Counted from the stretch's first letter, positions 47,601-57,060 are shown. The stretch: DNA of 64,000 nt from Owenia fusiformis (GCA_903813345.2 CAIIXF020000011.1:24918166-24982165), one strand, 5' to 3'. Notes: generated by a model not told the origin, from the sequence alone. A program made the numbers and translations.

Positions 47601-50600
47601 AAATCAATATTTATTTTTGAAGTACGAGTGTCCCTTTTTGGACCACCTCGTATACACCAGTGGATAGGGAATTTACTTATCTTTACTTTGGTATATCATA
47701 AGTTCAGATGATTTATTTTTACGTCTGTCAATCAGCCTCCATAATATAAATTGCGTTTGCAAATAGCGATTTTTTGTCAACTTTATTTACATAAACAGAT
47801 ATTCATTATGTCTACCATTTTGATCAATTGTAGCCCTCAATTATTTTGGCATAAACTGGTCAAAGCATCATTGATATGCTGTTGAGACAATCAATTCCAC
47901 TACCCAACAATTCTATCTTTAATTATGGACTGAGTAGACGTAAGGGGCTCATGGTAAACCAATTCTGTTCTCCCAATACGTGGTAGTTGTAGGCGTTGAC
48001 ATCAGATGATCCAATTATGTTGTTTTAGATTTGGTGTACCATGAATCACTTACATCTGTCCAGTCCCTTATTAAGGATACAATTATTAAGACGTGGAATT
48101 CATTGTCTCAACAGCTTATCATTGATGGTATTGATTGGTTTAGGCCAAAATTGAGGGCTACAATTGATCAAAATGGTGGACATATTAAGGTCTGTTTATG
48201 TAAATTAAGTCGACAAAATGACGTCATTTATATTGTGGACGCTGGTTGACAGACATTATAATACATTTGAGCTTATGATATACCAAATTAAAGAAAAGTA
48301 AATTTCCTAGTATCCACTGGTATGGTATTTTCTGCAATAATAATGAATATATTATATGATATAGGCCGTTCAATAAGTAATGACACTAAGGCTGTCATTT
48401 TAAGAGATTACCACCAATCATCATGAAATTTAGTCAGATTAGCACAAATACACTGTTTTATAAGTGTGATGAATTTTATTAATAAATACAAAATATAAAG
48501 TACAATTTTCCCTTTATAAAAATAGTGGGCACGCCACTTGACTTGGGATTTTGAAAGATCTGAAGCACATGTAAAATTATAACACAAAATATTGACGAAT
48601 ATTGATATTCTTTAAGATTGACAAATATTATAATGATTTATACCCCTAAGGATAAATATATCATAACAAGCATGCACATGTGAATTCAAAGTCACTCAAA
48701 ATAGTCTCCATTTGCATCTATACATCGTTGCTGTCTCAACACCCATTCATCAAAATCTTTTATCTGACTGTATTTGATGAAGATATGATTGTTCAGCAGA
48801 ATAGTCAATACAACCATTTACCCTCAATTTCCATAATCGCTTAGGTATTTTTTCACCTGTTTCAATGAAATTGTCGAAACCCTCTGAAATACATTCATAC
48901 TTCTGAATTATATGTTTGATATCAGCTATGAATCCTCTGGATTCTTCATGACATATTGTTTTGATAGTGTAACTACTAACCCTGCGCACAAAAAGTTGCT
49001 TTTGAACAGACTCATGGGGTGCATCCATCAGTCTCTCCAAAAACAAAAACTTCGATTTGGAAATCCTTGGATTCTTTTGGCAAAGTATCTTTGAACCTTT
49101 TCGATTTCCAATATTTGAGTTTTAGTTAAGTGGCACCATAACTCACATCCATAGAGTGCAGATGGTAAAATGACTCTATTCCAAATAGTAACACATGATA
49201 GTGGATTTAATCCACCAGGTCTCATCCCTATGCTACAGAGAGAGTTAAAAATTCTCTTAGCTAGCATTATCGAAGTGTAGCCACATCCCTTTTGAGGCAG
49301 TCTATGATCATTATTACTCATTGGATTCCCTACTTTTGAGAAATTAACTGTTTTGTCATACCATTTGGTTACCATAGCAACATACACACAAAACATAAAC
49401 ACAAAACATAAACACAAAAATTATGCTTCGAAATCCACTATACTCAAGAAAGATAGGGGTATAAAACATGTGCTGATGGGCCATCATTCTTATCATTCTT
49501 CGAATTGGATCCAAGTCAAGTGCTATATCCTCATGTTACTATGGCAACCAAATTATTGGTTATTATTTGTTATATCTGGTGATTTTCCGCATATAAATAG
49601 ACAAATGTATTTTCAACATATGGTGAAAATTTGAGATAAAACAAGCAAAATTTGACAAAATGAGAGTCTTAGTGTCATTACTTATTGAACGGCCTATACT
49701 ACATGTATATATCAAATTTGGTGTTCTAACTCCAATTAGTTTCTGAGATAGGGCTCTATTTGCGTTATTTGTTGATCGCCCCTTGTAATATGACATGTTC
49801 TCATCAAGAAGAACAATATTTATCTTTGAAATACGAGTGTCCCATTTTTGGACCACCCTGTACTAAGCGTGACTTTCTAACTAACCGAGATACTGAACAG
49901 AACTGCGAAAGTGCGTTAATAGAAAATAATCATATTCGGTTCCAAAAATATGTTCTCGGGGTTTATAAAAAAGCCACAAACATGGCAGTAACAGGAGAAT
50001 AGGGAAGAATACCATTAGCAATTGATATTACTAAACGACAAATTAAATACATCGGGCATTTAGAGTTGAGCAAAGATGGAACTTTACTAGACGATTCATT
50101 AATTATGAGTAAAACAGTTGACTTATCAAACAACACATCTACAGTGTTTATATGGTTAAAACAAAAAAAACAAAAAACAAAATAAACTGTACCATATTCA
50201 AATAAAAATGTCTGAAGAACTAAGACTTAAAAATAAGGCTAACATAGCGAAGAGTGCTAATGAGCTTGCTATTAAAGTCAAAAAGAAAATAATAGAGAGA
50301 TACCGAGTATATTGGAAGAATCTTATTTGTAGGAATGAGGGAAAGCTTAGAAAGCTCGGTTATAAGAACACTGTGTTATAGCATGACGGTTACGTCAAGG
50401 CAATTTGCAAAATTTTGCGGTAACGATAACAAAAAATGACGGATGGGAAAGGCAGCATGTCCTCTTTCTCGCCTGTAGGCAATATTCACAGATAAGATTT
50501 CCTTTTAAACTAGTTCAATTCGGTGACGTATATATGGATGGTTATAAAGACTGGGTCAAATCTGCCAGGTGGTCTACAAGAAACAGAATATAAGCTGTAA

Positions 50601-52769
50601 ACCTACCGACTGAGATATCCAAGTTCATAATTGTGGTCCATTCTCGTGTTTTCTCAGTACATGTGCTTCAGAGCCACTCAAAATATTAACCGTAAGTAAA
50701 CTGTGTATAAACAAGGCATAAAATGACAAATCCAGAACAGGAACGTGGTATATATCGTAAATAATAAGGTTTCAAACGCAATGTCGTTAGACGACTACAT
50801 ATGACTTCTATCGAATTCTATGGACGGTAACGTATTGTATTAGTTGTACATAAGATATTTACCGGACGGTAACGTGCCTGTACATCTGTCAAGTCAAGGT
50901 TGCTAGATCTGATAGATTCTTTCCATGTTATTGTTATAATGGGTAAAAATGGAATATTGAATTTCCTACATTTGTTTTCAGGACTCGCAAGAGTCGCTTT
51001 TGTTTCAGCCTCTATAGGGCAAGAAAAAAACCGTCGCTTGCTTTATTTATCAAACCAATGAAAGTGTAAAAGATAGCAATGAAGAGGCAAAAGACGATTA
51101 AGGATCAAGTACTGATGAAGATGACAAAATTAATGACAATGAATCGGGGTTTCATTTTTGAATCAGGTTCGCGTAACCGTCCATCAATTTTTTACGTTAC
51201 CGCAAATTCAAAATACATTATTATGGCTTGAGTAGAACATATTAAGTGGTTTCCAATGCTCAATTGGCTTTGTATGATCGTAGGTTACATCTATATACCC
51301 CAAGGTACCAACATAAATAAACAAATTACTAAATTTTGAGTAGTTTTGAATTTCAAACTCGACAGTTTTTTTCTTATTTCATGTTATCCCCGGGCATCAA
51401 TTTGCAAAGACTACGTTTAAAATATGCATTACTGAATGCATCACCGAATGCGACGCTTACATAAATTGTTCATCCTTTCATCGATACACAGTAGTAGAAA
51501 ATAATGCACCAACCTTAGTTTTCTCTTCCATCGCGGCCATTTTATTGGATAAATCAGTGAACGCAGCCGTCCAACCTCGTTTTCAGAGGTGGCGTAACCG
51601 TCATGCTATAACACCGTGAAGAATATGAAACACATTTTTTATTCAAATGTAAACAATTGGAGGATATCAGAAAATCTCACATTGAAAAACTTGAAAAGAT
51701 GTGCAGTACAAAACATGAATGACCATCAAAAGACAATTTTTCTATTGACGCAAGGGGGAAAATATTTAAAGAATCGACTGACATGATATTATCCAATGAT
51801 CGGTAGAGTCAGGATTCTTATATCAAAGTAACATTATACGTACATGTCTTATTTTCTAATTATTGATTTTTTTACTGCAATTGAAAATAAATAATTGTAA
51901 TTGTTTGATGTATGTTGACCCTAAAAGAGCATCAGTTCAAATAAAATCCTATTATATTCAGTATTCCTGAGTTATACCATGGACTATCTAGCGCTATTGG
52001 CGTGCTGATCAACTAGACAATGTCATGTAAACAAAGTACATAACGGGTACAGTTAAACCTTTGATCTATGATCAATGATATGATTCATATTAATCATTAG
52101 GAACAAAGTGTGCGTTACGGCGGCCGTAAGGCGGCTATATTTTATGTTGTATTTCTCTCGACTTAGGGAAACTACGGCCGTCGTTCGGATATATGTGATT
52201 GAGGCATTATGGTTTAGAAATGAACATGCTGCTATTGTAGTTTAAATTTATTCTTCAGGTCTCTTTTCTTTATACTTGTATATATAGTTCACTTATTGGA
52301 GGATGGAACCCGTCCACGGCGAATGAAAACCAATGGATACAAGCAGACCTAGGAGAAATAATGCTGGTCAATGGTGTCGTTACACAGGGAAGATGGGACG
52401 ATGGTAATAGGCATTGGGTGACGTCCTTCAAAATTTCCTACAGCATAGATGGCAGCACATATGACTTTATTGAGAATGGAAATCAGGTGATTACGAGTAC
52501 ATTGCTTATTTTACCACCTAGATATTTTGGTTTTGTTAATCTATTAAAATGACAAAAACAAACATACTTTAAATTCAAGGGCCACAAAAAAAGAAATTCA
52601 GTTATTCTAATTGTTTTTTCAGGACTTCGAAGGCAATAGTGACTCGGAAACAAAAGTGTCCAACATGTTTAAAGCTGTACAGGCAAGGTTCATCAAGATT
52701 ATCCCCACGGCTTGGCGTAACTATATTTCTTTGAGATTCGATGTCATAGGATGCAGTATCACACAATAA
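29620..52769 (+). CDS. Secreted PAN/apple plus discoidin (F5/8 C) protein, 4 exons
   Basis: Exons: 29620-29929 (phase 1), 39619-39733 (phase 2), 52288-52486 (phase 0), 52623-52769 with TAA at 52767. Joins give E104, D142 and Q208, one frame of 256 residues; an in-frame TGA six bases upstream supports the start. Residues 1-21 are a signal peptide. Residues 30-100 have the PAN/apple cysteine pattern (C53, C57, C61, C64, C80). Residues 104-256 are a discoidin domain: VPDSGLTASSQY, GPRRARLD, GGWNPS, NQWIQADLGE, VTQGRWDD, FKISYSIDG, NVSNMF-like KVSNMF, ARFIKIIPTAW, LRFDVIGC. Discoidin domains bind carbohydrate or lipid at cell surfaces; an extracellular adhesion or recognition role is inferred. 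The usual N-terminal discoidin cysteine is absent, leaving C252 without its normal partner. Introns of 9.7 and 12.6 kb are packed with transposons. Confidence 0.88.
30443..32055. mobile_element. Inverted-repeat unit enclosing repeat family D copy 2
   Basis: About 30443-30505 (AATACATGTTTTCAATAATT, GTGGAGCAGCGTTATTC) is inverted at about 31978-32055 (ATAACGCTGCTCCACC). A related end occurs near 57786-57920. Between the arms lie family D copy 2 and unassigned AT-rich sequence. Boundaries are approximate. Confidence 0.55.
30531..31304. mobile_element. Repeat family D, copy 2 (complete), TIR about 45 bp
   Basis: The ends are inverted copies: CTAGAAAGGGTCTAGTGCAA on the left and TGCGCCC/GGATCTAGTG-type sequence on the right, through ATGATCACCCCATGAAC. 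The interior carries a CTGAATCGATTGCAAA block repeated in both orientations. No coding capacity. Other copies are at 28529 (partial) and 54525. Confidence 0.7.
32092..33485. mobile_element. Harbinger-like MITE A, interrupted by a hAT-like element
   Basis: The ends CACCCCAGTCACATTT and its inverse are flanked by TAA on both sides (32089-32091, 33486-33488), the TWA target duplication of PIF/Harbinger elements. Without the inserted 897-bp element and its duplicated 8 bp, the unit is about 490 bp, the same as copy C. Internal words GCGAGCGTAG and GGCCGCAGGGTCGCC recur in every copy. Confidence 0.8.
32124..33020. mobile_element. hAT-like element, 897 bp, with 8-bp target duplication
   Basis: The ends GGGTTTACGAAAAACACCG and CGGTCTTTTTCGTAAACCC are inverted. 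GAGGGCGT flanks both sides (32116-32123, 33021-33028). The empty site is preserved in the sister MITE at 35076 (GTACGGAGGACGTGCGTCG), which confirms the insertion point. An 8-bp duplication is typical of hAT elements. There is no transposase. Confidence 0.83.
33781..34160. mobile_element. Harbinger-like MITE B, truncated, opposite orientation
   Basis: It starts CACCCCAGTCACATTTCCC after TAA and runs as the reverse complement of copy A's right half as far as AGATACGCCGTAC, where similarity stops. The other terminus is lost. Copies A and B face each other across 33489-33780. Confidence 0.7.
34161..35075. other. Intronic stretch with a diverged direct duplication
   Basis: Sequence at about 34180-34420 (AATTAATTGG-TTTCCT, TTAAGTTAACAAC, TTCACTTTGCCAACCAAACA) recurs at about 34585-34790 (AATTAATTGGGTTTCCTCAC, TTAAGTTTACAAC, TTCACTTCACAAACAACA). 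No exon or known family is recognised. Confidence 0.5.
35076..36029. mobile_element. Harbinger-like MITE, outer copy split by a self-insertion
   Basis: The outer unit starts CACCCTAGTCACATTTG at 35076 and ends GACTGGGGTG at 36029. It is interrupted at its internal TTTTTTACAGGC by copy C. Removing C leaves about 460 bp, the size of the family. The flanks are TTA and TAA, so the outer duplication has decayed or is not exact. Confidence 0.75.
35175..35665. mobile_element. Harbinger-like MITE C, 491 bp, nested in its own family
   Basis: It is complete: CACCCCAGTCACATTTG to CTGGGGTG, flanked by TTA on both sides (35172-35174, 35666-35668). The target is the TTA within the outer copy's TTTTTTACAGG tract, which is intact in copies A and C themselves. 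Confidence 0.83.
36121..36742. mobile_element. Partial Harbinger-like MITE with unrelated insert
   Basis: The sequence resumes the family at CAGGCTGCAGGG and ends at a decayed terminus (GTGACTCGGAGTTAA). About 36208-36465 is unrelated to the family and splits it between CTGGCTCAACAA and ATCGAATCATTATTTG. Confidence 0.65.
36780..37080 (+). pseudogene. LINE fragment, linker between endonuclease and RT
   Basis: The plus strand reads LAFPLKK, then after a frameshift FKRLWLSNAILTSAKEKNR and AKMKYYENRLN, with stops between. This is the characteristic linker of Jockey/CR1-type LINEs (PW-T--I--S---KN-LY, then K-YY). Neither the endonuclease nor the RT core is present. Confidence 0.5.
37081..39618. 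other. Intron 1 of the PAN/discoidin gene, AT-rich remainder
   Basis: No repeat family, exon or RNA gene was recognised. Two short plus-strand frames (38641-38844 and 39210-39473) have no family resemblance and no splice support. A TATAAAA-like word (GTATAAAAGG) occurs near 38510 without a credible gene downstream. Confidence 0.4.
40924..41749. mobile_element. Foldback MITE, about 826 bp, arms near 370 bp
   Basis: The right end GGGTTGCGTTTTTTTTGAAC-ACCCTGTA is inverted at the left (ACAGTGTTAAAAAAACGC). Paired blocks include ATGATGCCTTGGACACCTGC with its inverse, and GACTTTACAGTCATGGT with its inverse. CAGGGTGTTC-type ends and a TA edge suggest mariner relatives. The loop lies near 41300. Confidence 0.8.
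41750..44089. other. Interior of the large inverted repeat, no gene seen
   Basis: AT-rich sequence without recognisable exons or transposase motifs; open frames are short and lack family features. Confidence 0.4.
44690..45296 (+). pseudogene. Mariner-type transposase C-terminus, decayed
   Basis: The plus strand at about 44800-45010 reads SPDLAPNDFYLYCELKM, LRGRCSNS and, later, FKDWV with LCIGNKGHYVE, the mariner signature around the third catalytic aspartate and the C-terminal end. Several stops and frame changes break it. The right edge at 45296 is TTGATCACCCTGTATA, a mariner-like terminus. The left terminus was not found. Confidence 0.72.
45298..45672. mobile_element. Inverted-repeat element with internal hairpin
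   Basis: The ends TGTATTACATACCCAGCGAA and TTCGCTAGGTATGTAATACA are inverted. Inside, about 45355-45405 (GGTTATGTCACTATGACGTG) pairs with 45420-45470 (CACGTCATAGTGACATAAC), forming a second stem. Confidence 0.72.
45813..45930. repeat. Hairpin, about 118 bp
   Basis: CAGTTATGTCCGTATCATTG pairs with CAATAATAGGGACATAACTG, and GAATATATGCC with GGCATATATTC, around a loop containing CGCATGCTCGG. Like the neighbouring stem it ends in GTTATGTC, so both may belong to one family. Confidence 0.75.
46119..46890 (+). pseudogene. LINE with internal deletion: RT start joined to C-terminus
   Basis: About 46119-46222 encodes KIFSTVLYNRLYTFV and QAGFMKKAKTTDHIF, an early reverse-transcriptase block. Sequence from about 46235 to 46641 encodes a different, C-terminal part: VLNKIRVNRYFKSDLF, DPYCDCGARETAQHKLLSC and a stop after LNFIK. 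The RT core, including the YADD region, is missing between them. The 3' tail has GCCCTTTCAGGGCG and ends with AATAAAGAGT and an (AT)n run near 46890. Confidence 0.72.
47590..48345. mobile_element. Foldback built from two inverted transposase ends
   Basis: The plus strand at 48025-48250 encodes VYHESLTSVQSLIKDTIIK, FRPKLRATIDQNGGHIK, the C-terminal pattern of DDE transposases related to mariner. The minus strand at about 47975-47690 encodes the same segment, so the two copies lie head to head and the whole folds back (outer arms ACTTTGGTATATCATAAG and its inverse). A TTTTTGGACCACC end near 47640 recurs in the same orientation at about 49848. Confidence 0.68.
48362..49697 (-). mobile_element. 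Mariner-like element with a LINE fragment inside
   Basis: The ends ATAGGCCGTTCAATAAGTAA and its inverse are flanked by TA. On the minus strand near 48780-48690 the transposase tail IKDFDEWVLRQQRC, then IDANGDYFE and stop, is typical of mariner. The centre (about 49420-48800, minus) is unrelated LINE ORF2 sequence, listed separately. The rest of the transposase is lost or replaced. Confidence 0.72.
48800..49420 (-). pseudogene. LINE fragment nested in the mariner-like element
   Basis: The minus strand encodes LPQKGCGYTSIMLAKRIF, GLNPLSCVTIWNRVILPSAL, YGCELWCHLTK, VQRYFAKRIQGFPNR and FLERLMDAPHESVQKQLFVR, the post-RT region of a Jockey/CR1-type LINE. The frame is nearly open in two stretches. 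It is in the opposite orientation to the surrounding LINE remnant (46930-51800), so it is a separate insertion. Confidence 0.72.
50369..51618. mobile_element. CACxGTG-ended transposon, copy 2, 1250 bp, TSD AAGAA
   Basis: It starts CACTGTGTTATAGCATGACG and ends with the inverse; AAGAA stands on both sides (50364-50368, 51619-51623). It inserted in the LINE remnant, which continues after it. It is a shorter relative of 3879-6822 and lacks the 345-bp tandem units but keeps the GSEAH-encoding segment and donor-like GTAGGT. Confidence 0.85.
51800..52287. other. End of intron 2 of the PAN/discoidin gene
   Basis: AT-rich with a G/C-rich palindromic patch at about 52112-52190 (TACGGCGGCCGTAA and CTACGGCCGTCG). 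The acceptor TATATATAG at 52279-52287 precedes exon 3. No further coding sequence is seen. Confidence 0.4.
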
Positions 52770-53209
52770 TCAACTATATATATTTCACTGGCCATCTGAC
52801 GATCTACGAAACTCACTTCAAAAAATCAAATGCGGACTGACGGCGTATTCTACTATGTTTGGATCTAAGATTTTCAGTATAGATTAAGTCTTTTATGATC
52901 TTTCGAATGAGGTAAGTCTCTAGTTCGAAAGACAATCGTATCAACTTGAACAAAAGTTGAGTTTTGACGAAAAATTCTAACATGCGCAGAAGTCCCATTT
53001 TCGTTGTACCATATTGACTGTTAAAAAATCATTTATATAGATAAACCCACTTTTTATCCAATTATGACTGTAAAAAACGTTTCCCTTGTTGCTCACTAAT
53101 TATTCATTAGCCAACAGATTTCACCAAAGAGATTTTGTTTGTTTAATTTGTCAATTTTACATCTATTGAATGCACTAAAATATCTTTAAAGAATTTAGGC
53201 ATATTTATC
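52770..53209. other. 3' flank of the PAN/discoidin gene
   Basis: No exon is recognised and no AATAAA is seen within this stretch; the polyadenylation site is therefore unclear. The Tx1-like LINE begins soon after. Confidence 0.35.
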
Positions 53210-54524
53210 TTTATTTCTTGTGTAGATGTATTTTTAATGAAATCTTTTATCTCGAATCCACATTAATAAAATGTATTGGTATATTTTTCCAAGTATCATC
53301 TTCAGAAAAGATTCGTTTTACCCAACTTCCTTTAATTGAAATTATTTTCAATTCTAGATCTACTAACCCTAGACCCCCATTTTCAACTTTTCCTATAATT
53401 GAATATCTTTTTAATCTATCTCTTTTCCATAAGAAATCAAAAACACGATCAGGCACATTCAGTATTGAAAAATTATAAACTAGTTTTGAAATCCCTAAGC
53501 TATTAATCACTTGAACTTTCCCAAAATAGGTGAGTTTTCTTTTCTCCAAGCCATATACCATGTGTTTTATCTAAGTTTAACTTAAAGTCACTTAATTTTG
53601 AGAATTTGTTTATTTCTTCGAGAAAATATATTATTGAGTATTTTTGTCTTAACATAATTCTTATATCGTCCGCATGTTGTAGTATTTTAATTTCATTATT
53701 ATTTATAGTTATACCTTCTATTTTAGCATTTTTTCTATGTTATTTGACATTAACAGTGCCACTAATGGACACCCTTCTCAGATACCTCGTTCAATTTTAA
53801 CTTCTCTTGAACAATACCCATTATTATTATATAGGATTTGTATACATAATTTTCGCCCATTTTCGAAATTTTTCCCCAAAATTCATGTTTCCAAGACTTT
53901 AAACATGAAATCCCAATTTAACATATCAAATGCTTTTCTAAAGTCTAAACTAATTAAAATGCCTTATATATTTCCTCATTTGCATATTCAATTACGTCAA
54001 TTAGTAGTCGTGCGTTTGTACCGATGAATCTATGTTCTATGTACGCTGATTGATTTATTCCTACAAGTTTTTTTTTACAAAATGTTTAAATCTGTTAGTC
54101 AGTGTAAAAGCAATTATCTTATAATCATAATTAGTTAAACTAATAGGCCTGTAATTATGTAATATTCCTCTATCTCGACTTTCGTGAAGTTTTAATTTTT
54201 TGACAGCTTCTCTCAATTCATCTTTAGAAATGTCATTTTCTAAAAAATCCTTTTCAATTTGTGTTAGTTTACTCTTCACGTTGGTCTCATTTAAATAAAC
54301 ATTTATATTTTCCATGTTCAACTTATCAGTTTGATATAGAATTTCATAAAATTTTGCTGCTGCTTCTAAAATATCTTCATCTTTTACACCAGATTTTATC
54401 TTTAAACTAATTATAACATTCATTTTTGTCTTTTTTCTAGTTTCAGGAAGTAAGAAGTACTCCTTTCACCTTCCTCCATCCATTTTGCTCTTGATCTGAT
54501 ATATTAACCACTTCCTTCATTTTG

Positions 54525-55415
54525 ATAAAGGACCATGTGCACTCTCCATTGGGATCTCCCCATGAGAAAAAAATAATTCATCTGATTTTTCAAAATGAGT
54601 ATTCTGCTTAAATTATTACATTTATATGCACACTAGTATCTTGTTGACCTATATTCAGCACTGTATTGATGTACAGGCCACTTATTAGGGTCATAATTCA
54701 ACCATGAAGTGTAGAGGCATAGATTCCAAACCAGAAAGTATTTTAGTGTCTGTCAAAATCCACTTGCATCCTACGCATCCGTACATCTTATCCAAATATG
54801 TTACTACATAATGAAATATAATAGTATATATTTTGGTTTTACAAAGTTGTATGATTTTTGATAAGTGTAAACGTTTTTGGAGCATTTTTCTATAGCCATT
54901 TTGCAGGGAAAAAATGATGAAAAATGCACAATCTTTTAATTTTAAGTATGACCTGAATCGATTGAAAACTTCATATTTGCAAATTTGATGAGATAAACCA
55001 TCTGTGTCATATTGTGAAATTAAAAAATTGCAATCGATTCAGGTCATAGTGTATTTTTAGTATTTTTGTGATAATCAATGGAAACCAATGGCCTCTATTG
55101 GGATCTGCTGATATCCTCATGTTAAGTCAATGATGCACAGCCCCATGTAAGTCAATACAACCTTATGCCTTGGTCACATTTGCTCCGATTTTCACTACGG
55201 CGCCCTGCCGATTGAGTATTTTGTTCAAAATTGAATACAATATTGAACAAAACACTCAATCGGCCGGGCGTCGGCCGATGGATCGGAGCATATGTGACCA
55301 AGGCATTACTGAACTAAATGGCCCCTATTTTAGCCTATGTGTGCCCGAGCACTTTAATATTTACCAAAGAGTTATATGACATTCTATTCTTCATGTTACA
55401 CCTAAGAATTATTCA
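54525..55415. mobile_element. Repeat family D, copy 3, inserted in the Tx1-like LINE
   Basis: It starts near CATGTGCACTCTCCATTGGG and contains the family's CTGAATCGATTGAAAAC and GTCATAGTGTATTTTTAG blocks. The far end is truncated near 55415, where LINE sequence resumes. It carries the small MITE at 55166. Confidence 0.65.
55166..55305. mobile_element. Harbinger-like MITE, 140 bp, TSD TTA
   Basis: The ends TGCCTTGGTCACATTTGCTC and GAGCATATGTGACCAAGGCA are inverted; TTA flanks both sides (55163-55165, 55306-55308). The centre is also palindromic (GTTCAAAATTGAATACAATA, GAACAAAACACTCAATCGGC). This is the third level of nesting here: MITE in family D copy in LINE. Confidence 0.82.
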
Positions 55416-56351
55416 TTTTGACCATAGGGGTATTTGCCCATAAAGGCACATCTTCCTTTCATCTAAATTATTTATTAATTCCTCTCTCTTGCTTTGTATT
55501 TTTTAGTCTTTTTGTTTTTAGACATGTTAGAAAATGTTGCATGGTGATCAATTTTATCTTGCAATTCATGCTTTACATCTTTTTATTTTTACTTTTGCTC
55601 ATAGCAAATGATATTGACACTTTTTTATTTTACATCGCATTATTTCCCAGATTACTCTTTTTGATTTGTTTTTGTGTTTATTTAAGTTCATCCATTTAAT
55701 ATAGTCAGATATCTGTTTTAAATATTTATCATCATTTAGTAAAGTATTATTTAATTTCCAATACCCCCTGCCTCTTTTCTTATTTAACACTTTTATGTCA
55801 GTTATAATATGATTTATTTTAAGAAACTGTGAAATATAGCTTTTCTTTATAATTAGCTTATTGTTTTGTGTCATAAATATACATGTACAGTCAATTCTAC
55901 TTTTACCATTCATATTTTTTACATTATAAGTAAAACCTTCTTTTTTATTACCCCATATATCTGTGAGTTTTCTCAATTTCCTCATCATTTTTTCTAAATA
56001 TGCTCTACTTCTATCGTTTTTATTTTTTGATTAACTGGAAATCTATTCTGTTCTCTCAAACAGTTGAAATTCCCACCCACCATTGTATTTCCGTTTGGAT
56101 GAGAGTATTCTGAGATCCATGTATTCAATTATTCTATAAACTTATTTCTTGCTTTTATTTCATTTGGAACATATACTGATACTAAACATAATATTGTGTC
56201 ATTTATTTCTATTTTTACCATTATCTTTCTCCCCTCGCACATTCTATATATGAAGCAATTTTTATTAATATCAACCGAGGGGTGTTGAAATGTGCATAAA
56301 ATCTGCATAAGAAAGAAAATTAAAACAAACTTACACATACAATTTTAATGG

Positions 56352-57060
56352 CTTAATGGCTAAATATATTATAAATAAGAATTTTTTAGAAATGTGCCTG
56401 TTTGATTTCTTTTAAGTCATTATATCAACTATAGAAATCTACTATATTAGAAAATTGCATAGTAGACTTTTTGAGAAAAGGACACTTTAATAAAGCTATA
56501 TTGATAGCATTTTATAATGGCAGCCAATGGGGATTCTCCGAAATTTAAACTCCTATATCTTTGGAACTAGGTAAAAGAAAAAACAACCCTTCTTGTGTAA
56601 GATAATAGGACTATTGGCTTTGTTACTCTAGACCTGTTCTGCAGGGGGTTCTATGAAGATTGATAAATTAACATAGGGCTCAATATAGGTTTTTTATACA
56701 ACTTCACGGCTAAATATATTAAAAATAAGAATTTTTTAGAGATGTGTCTGTTTGATTTCTTTTAAGTCAATATATTGACAATAAAAATCTACAATATTAA
56801 AAAAATTCATAGTGTATTTTTCTAGAAAAGGAGACTTAAATAAAGCCATATTGATAGCGGTTTATAATGGCAGCCAATGGGGATTTTCCAAATTTCAAAC
56901 TCCTATATCTTTGGAACTAGGTAAAAGAAAAAAACAACCCTTCTTATTTTGAAGATAATCATGTTATTGTAACATACTAGGAACATTGGCTTTTTTCTCT
57001 TTAACTGTTCTGCAGGGGCTCTCATGAAGATTGATAAATTAACATGGAGCTCAATGTAAA
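56352..57060. repeat. Direct tandem duplication, period about 357 bp
   Basis: Copy 1 (56352-56708) and copy 2 (56709-57060) share GGCTAAATATATT, AGAATTTTTTAGA, GCCAATGGGGATT, TCCTATATCTTTGGAACTAG and GAAGATTGATAAATTAACAT. They are clearly diverged, so the duplication is not recent. No coding content. Confidence 0.8.

Larger units (their letters stand above)
46930..51800 (+). pseudogene. LINE remnant split into three by later insertions
   Basis: Part 1 (46930-47545): CFVDPKKAFDSIWH, LLFADDLVMF (the RT catalytic motif), ESFCKDRKLEINLVK, SSASGLFKPAQQNTKEKANK, LKLYDQLIQPVAL, in shifting frames. Part 2 (about 49865-50368): NNHIRFQKYVLGVYKKATN, GRIPLAIDITKRQIKYIG, then KSANELAIKVKKKI and RYRVYWKNLICRNEGKLRKL. 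Part 3 (51619-51720): EEYETHFLFKCKQLEDIRKS and LEKM. The order is that of one LINE ORF2. It is broken by the 47545-49864 insertions and by the transposon at 50369-51618. Confidence 0.78.
53210..56340 (-). pseudogene. L1/Tx1-like LINE, nearly full ORF2, decayed
   Basis: Minus strand, from 56340 downward: endonuclease (ILCLVSVYVPNEIKARNKF, NTMVGGNFNCL, then LTDIWGNKKEGFTY, NGKSRIDC, RGRGYWKLNN), an interruption by family D copy 3 at about 55415-54525, RT start (54423-54061: KFYEILYQTDKLN, NYRPISLTNYDYKIIAFTLT), QSAYIEHRFIGTNARLL, HADDIRIM in place of YADD, FKLNLDKTHGIWLG, and the C-terminal LTYFGKVQVINSLGISKLVY with GGLGLVDLELK. Tx1/L1-clade elements have this arrangement. Frameshifts and stops make it inactive. 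Confidence 0.82.

Noticed and set aside
54061-54423. 120-codon minus-strand frame as a host gene
   Set aside because: NYRPISLTNYDYKII is a reverse-transcriptase motif of the Tx1-like LINE.
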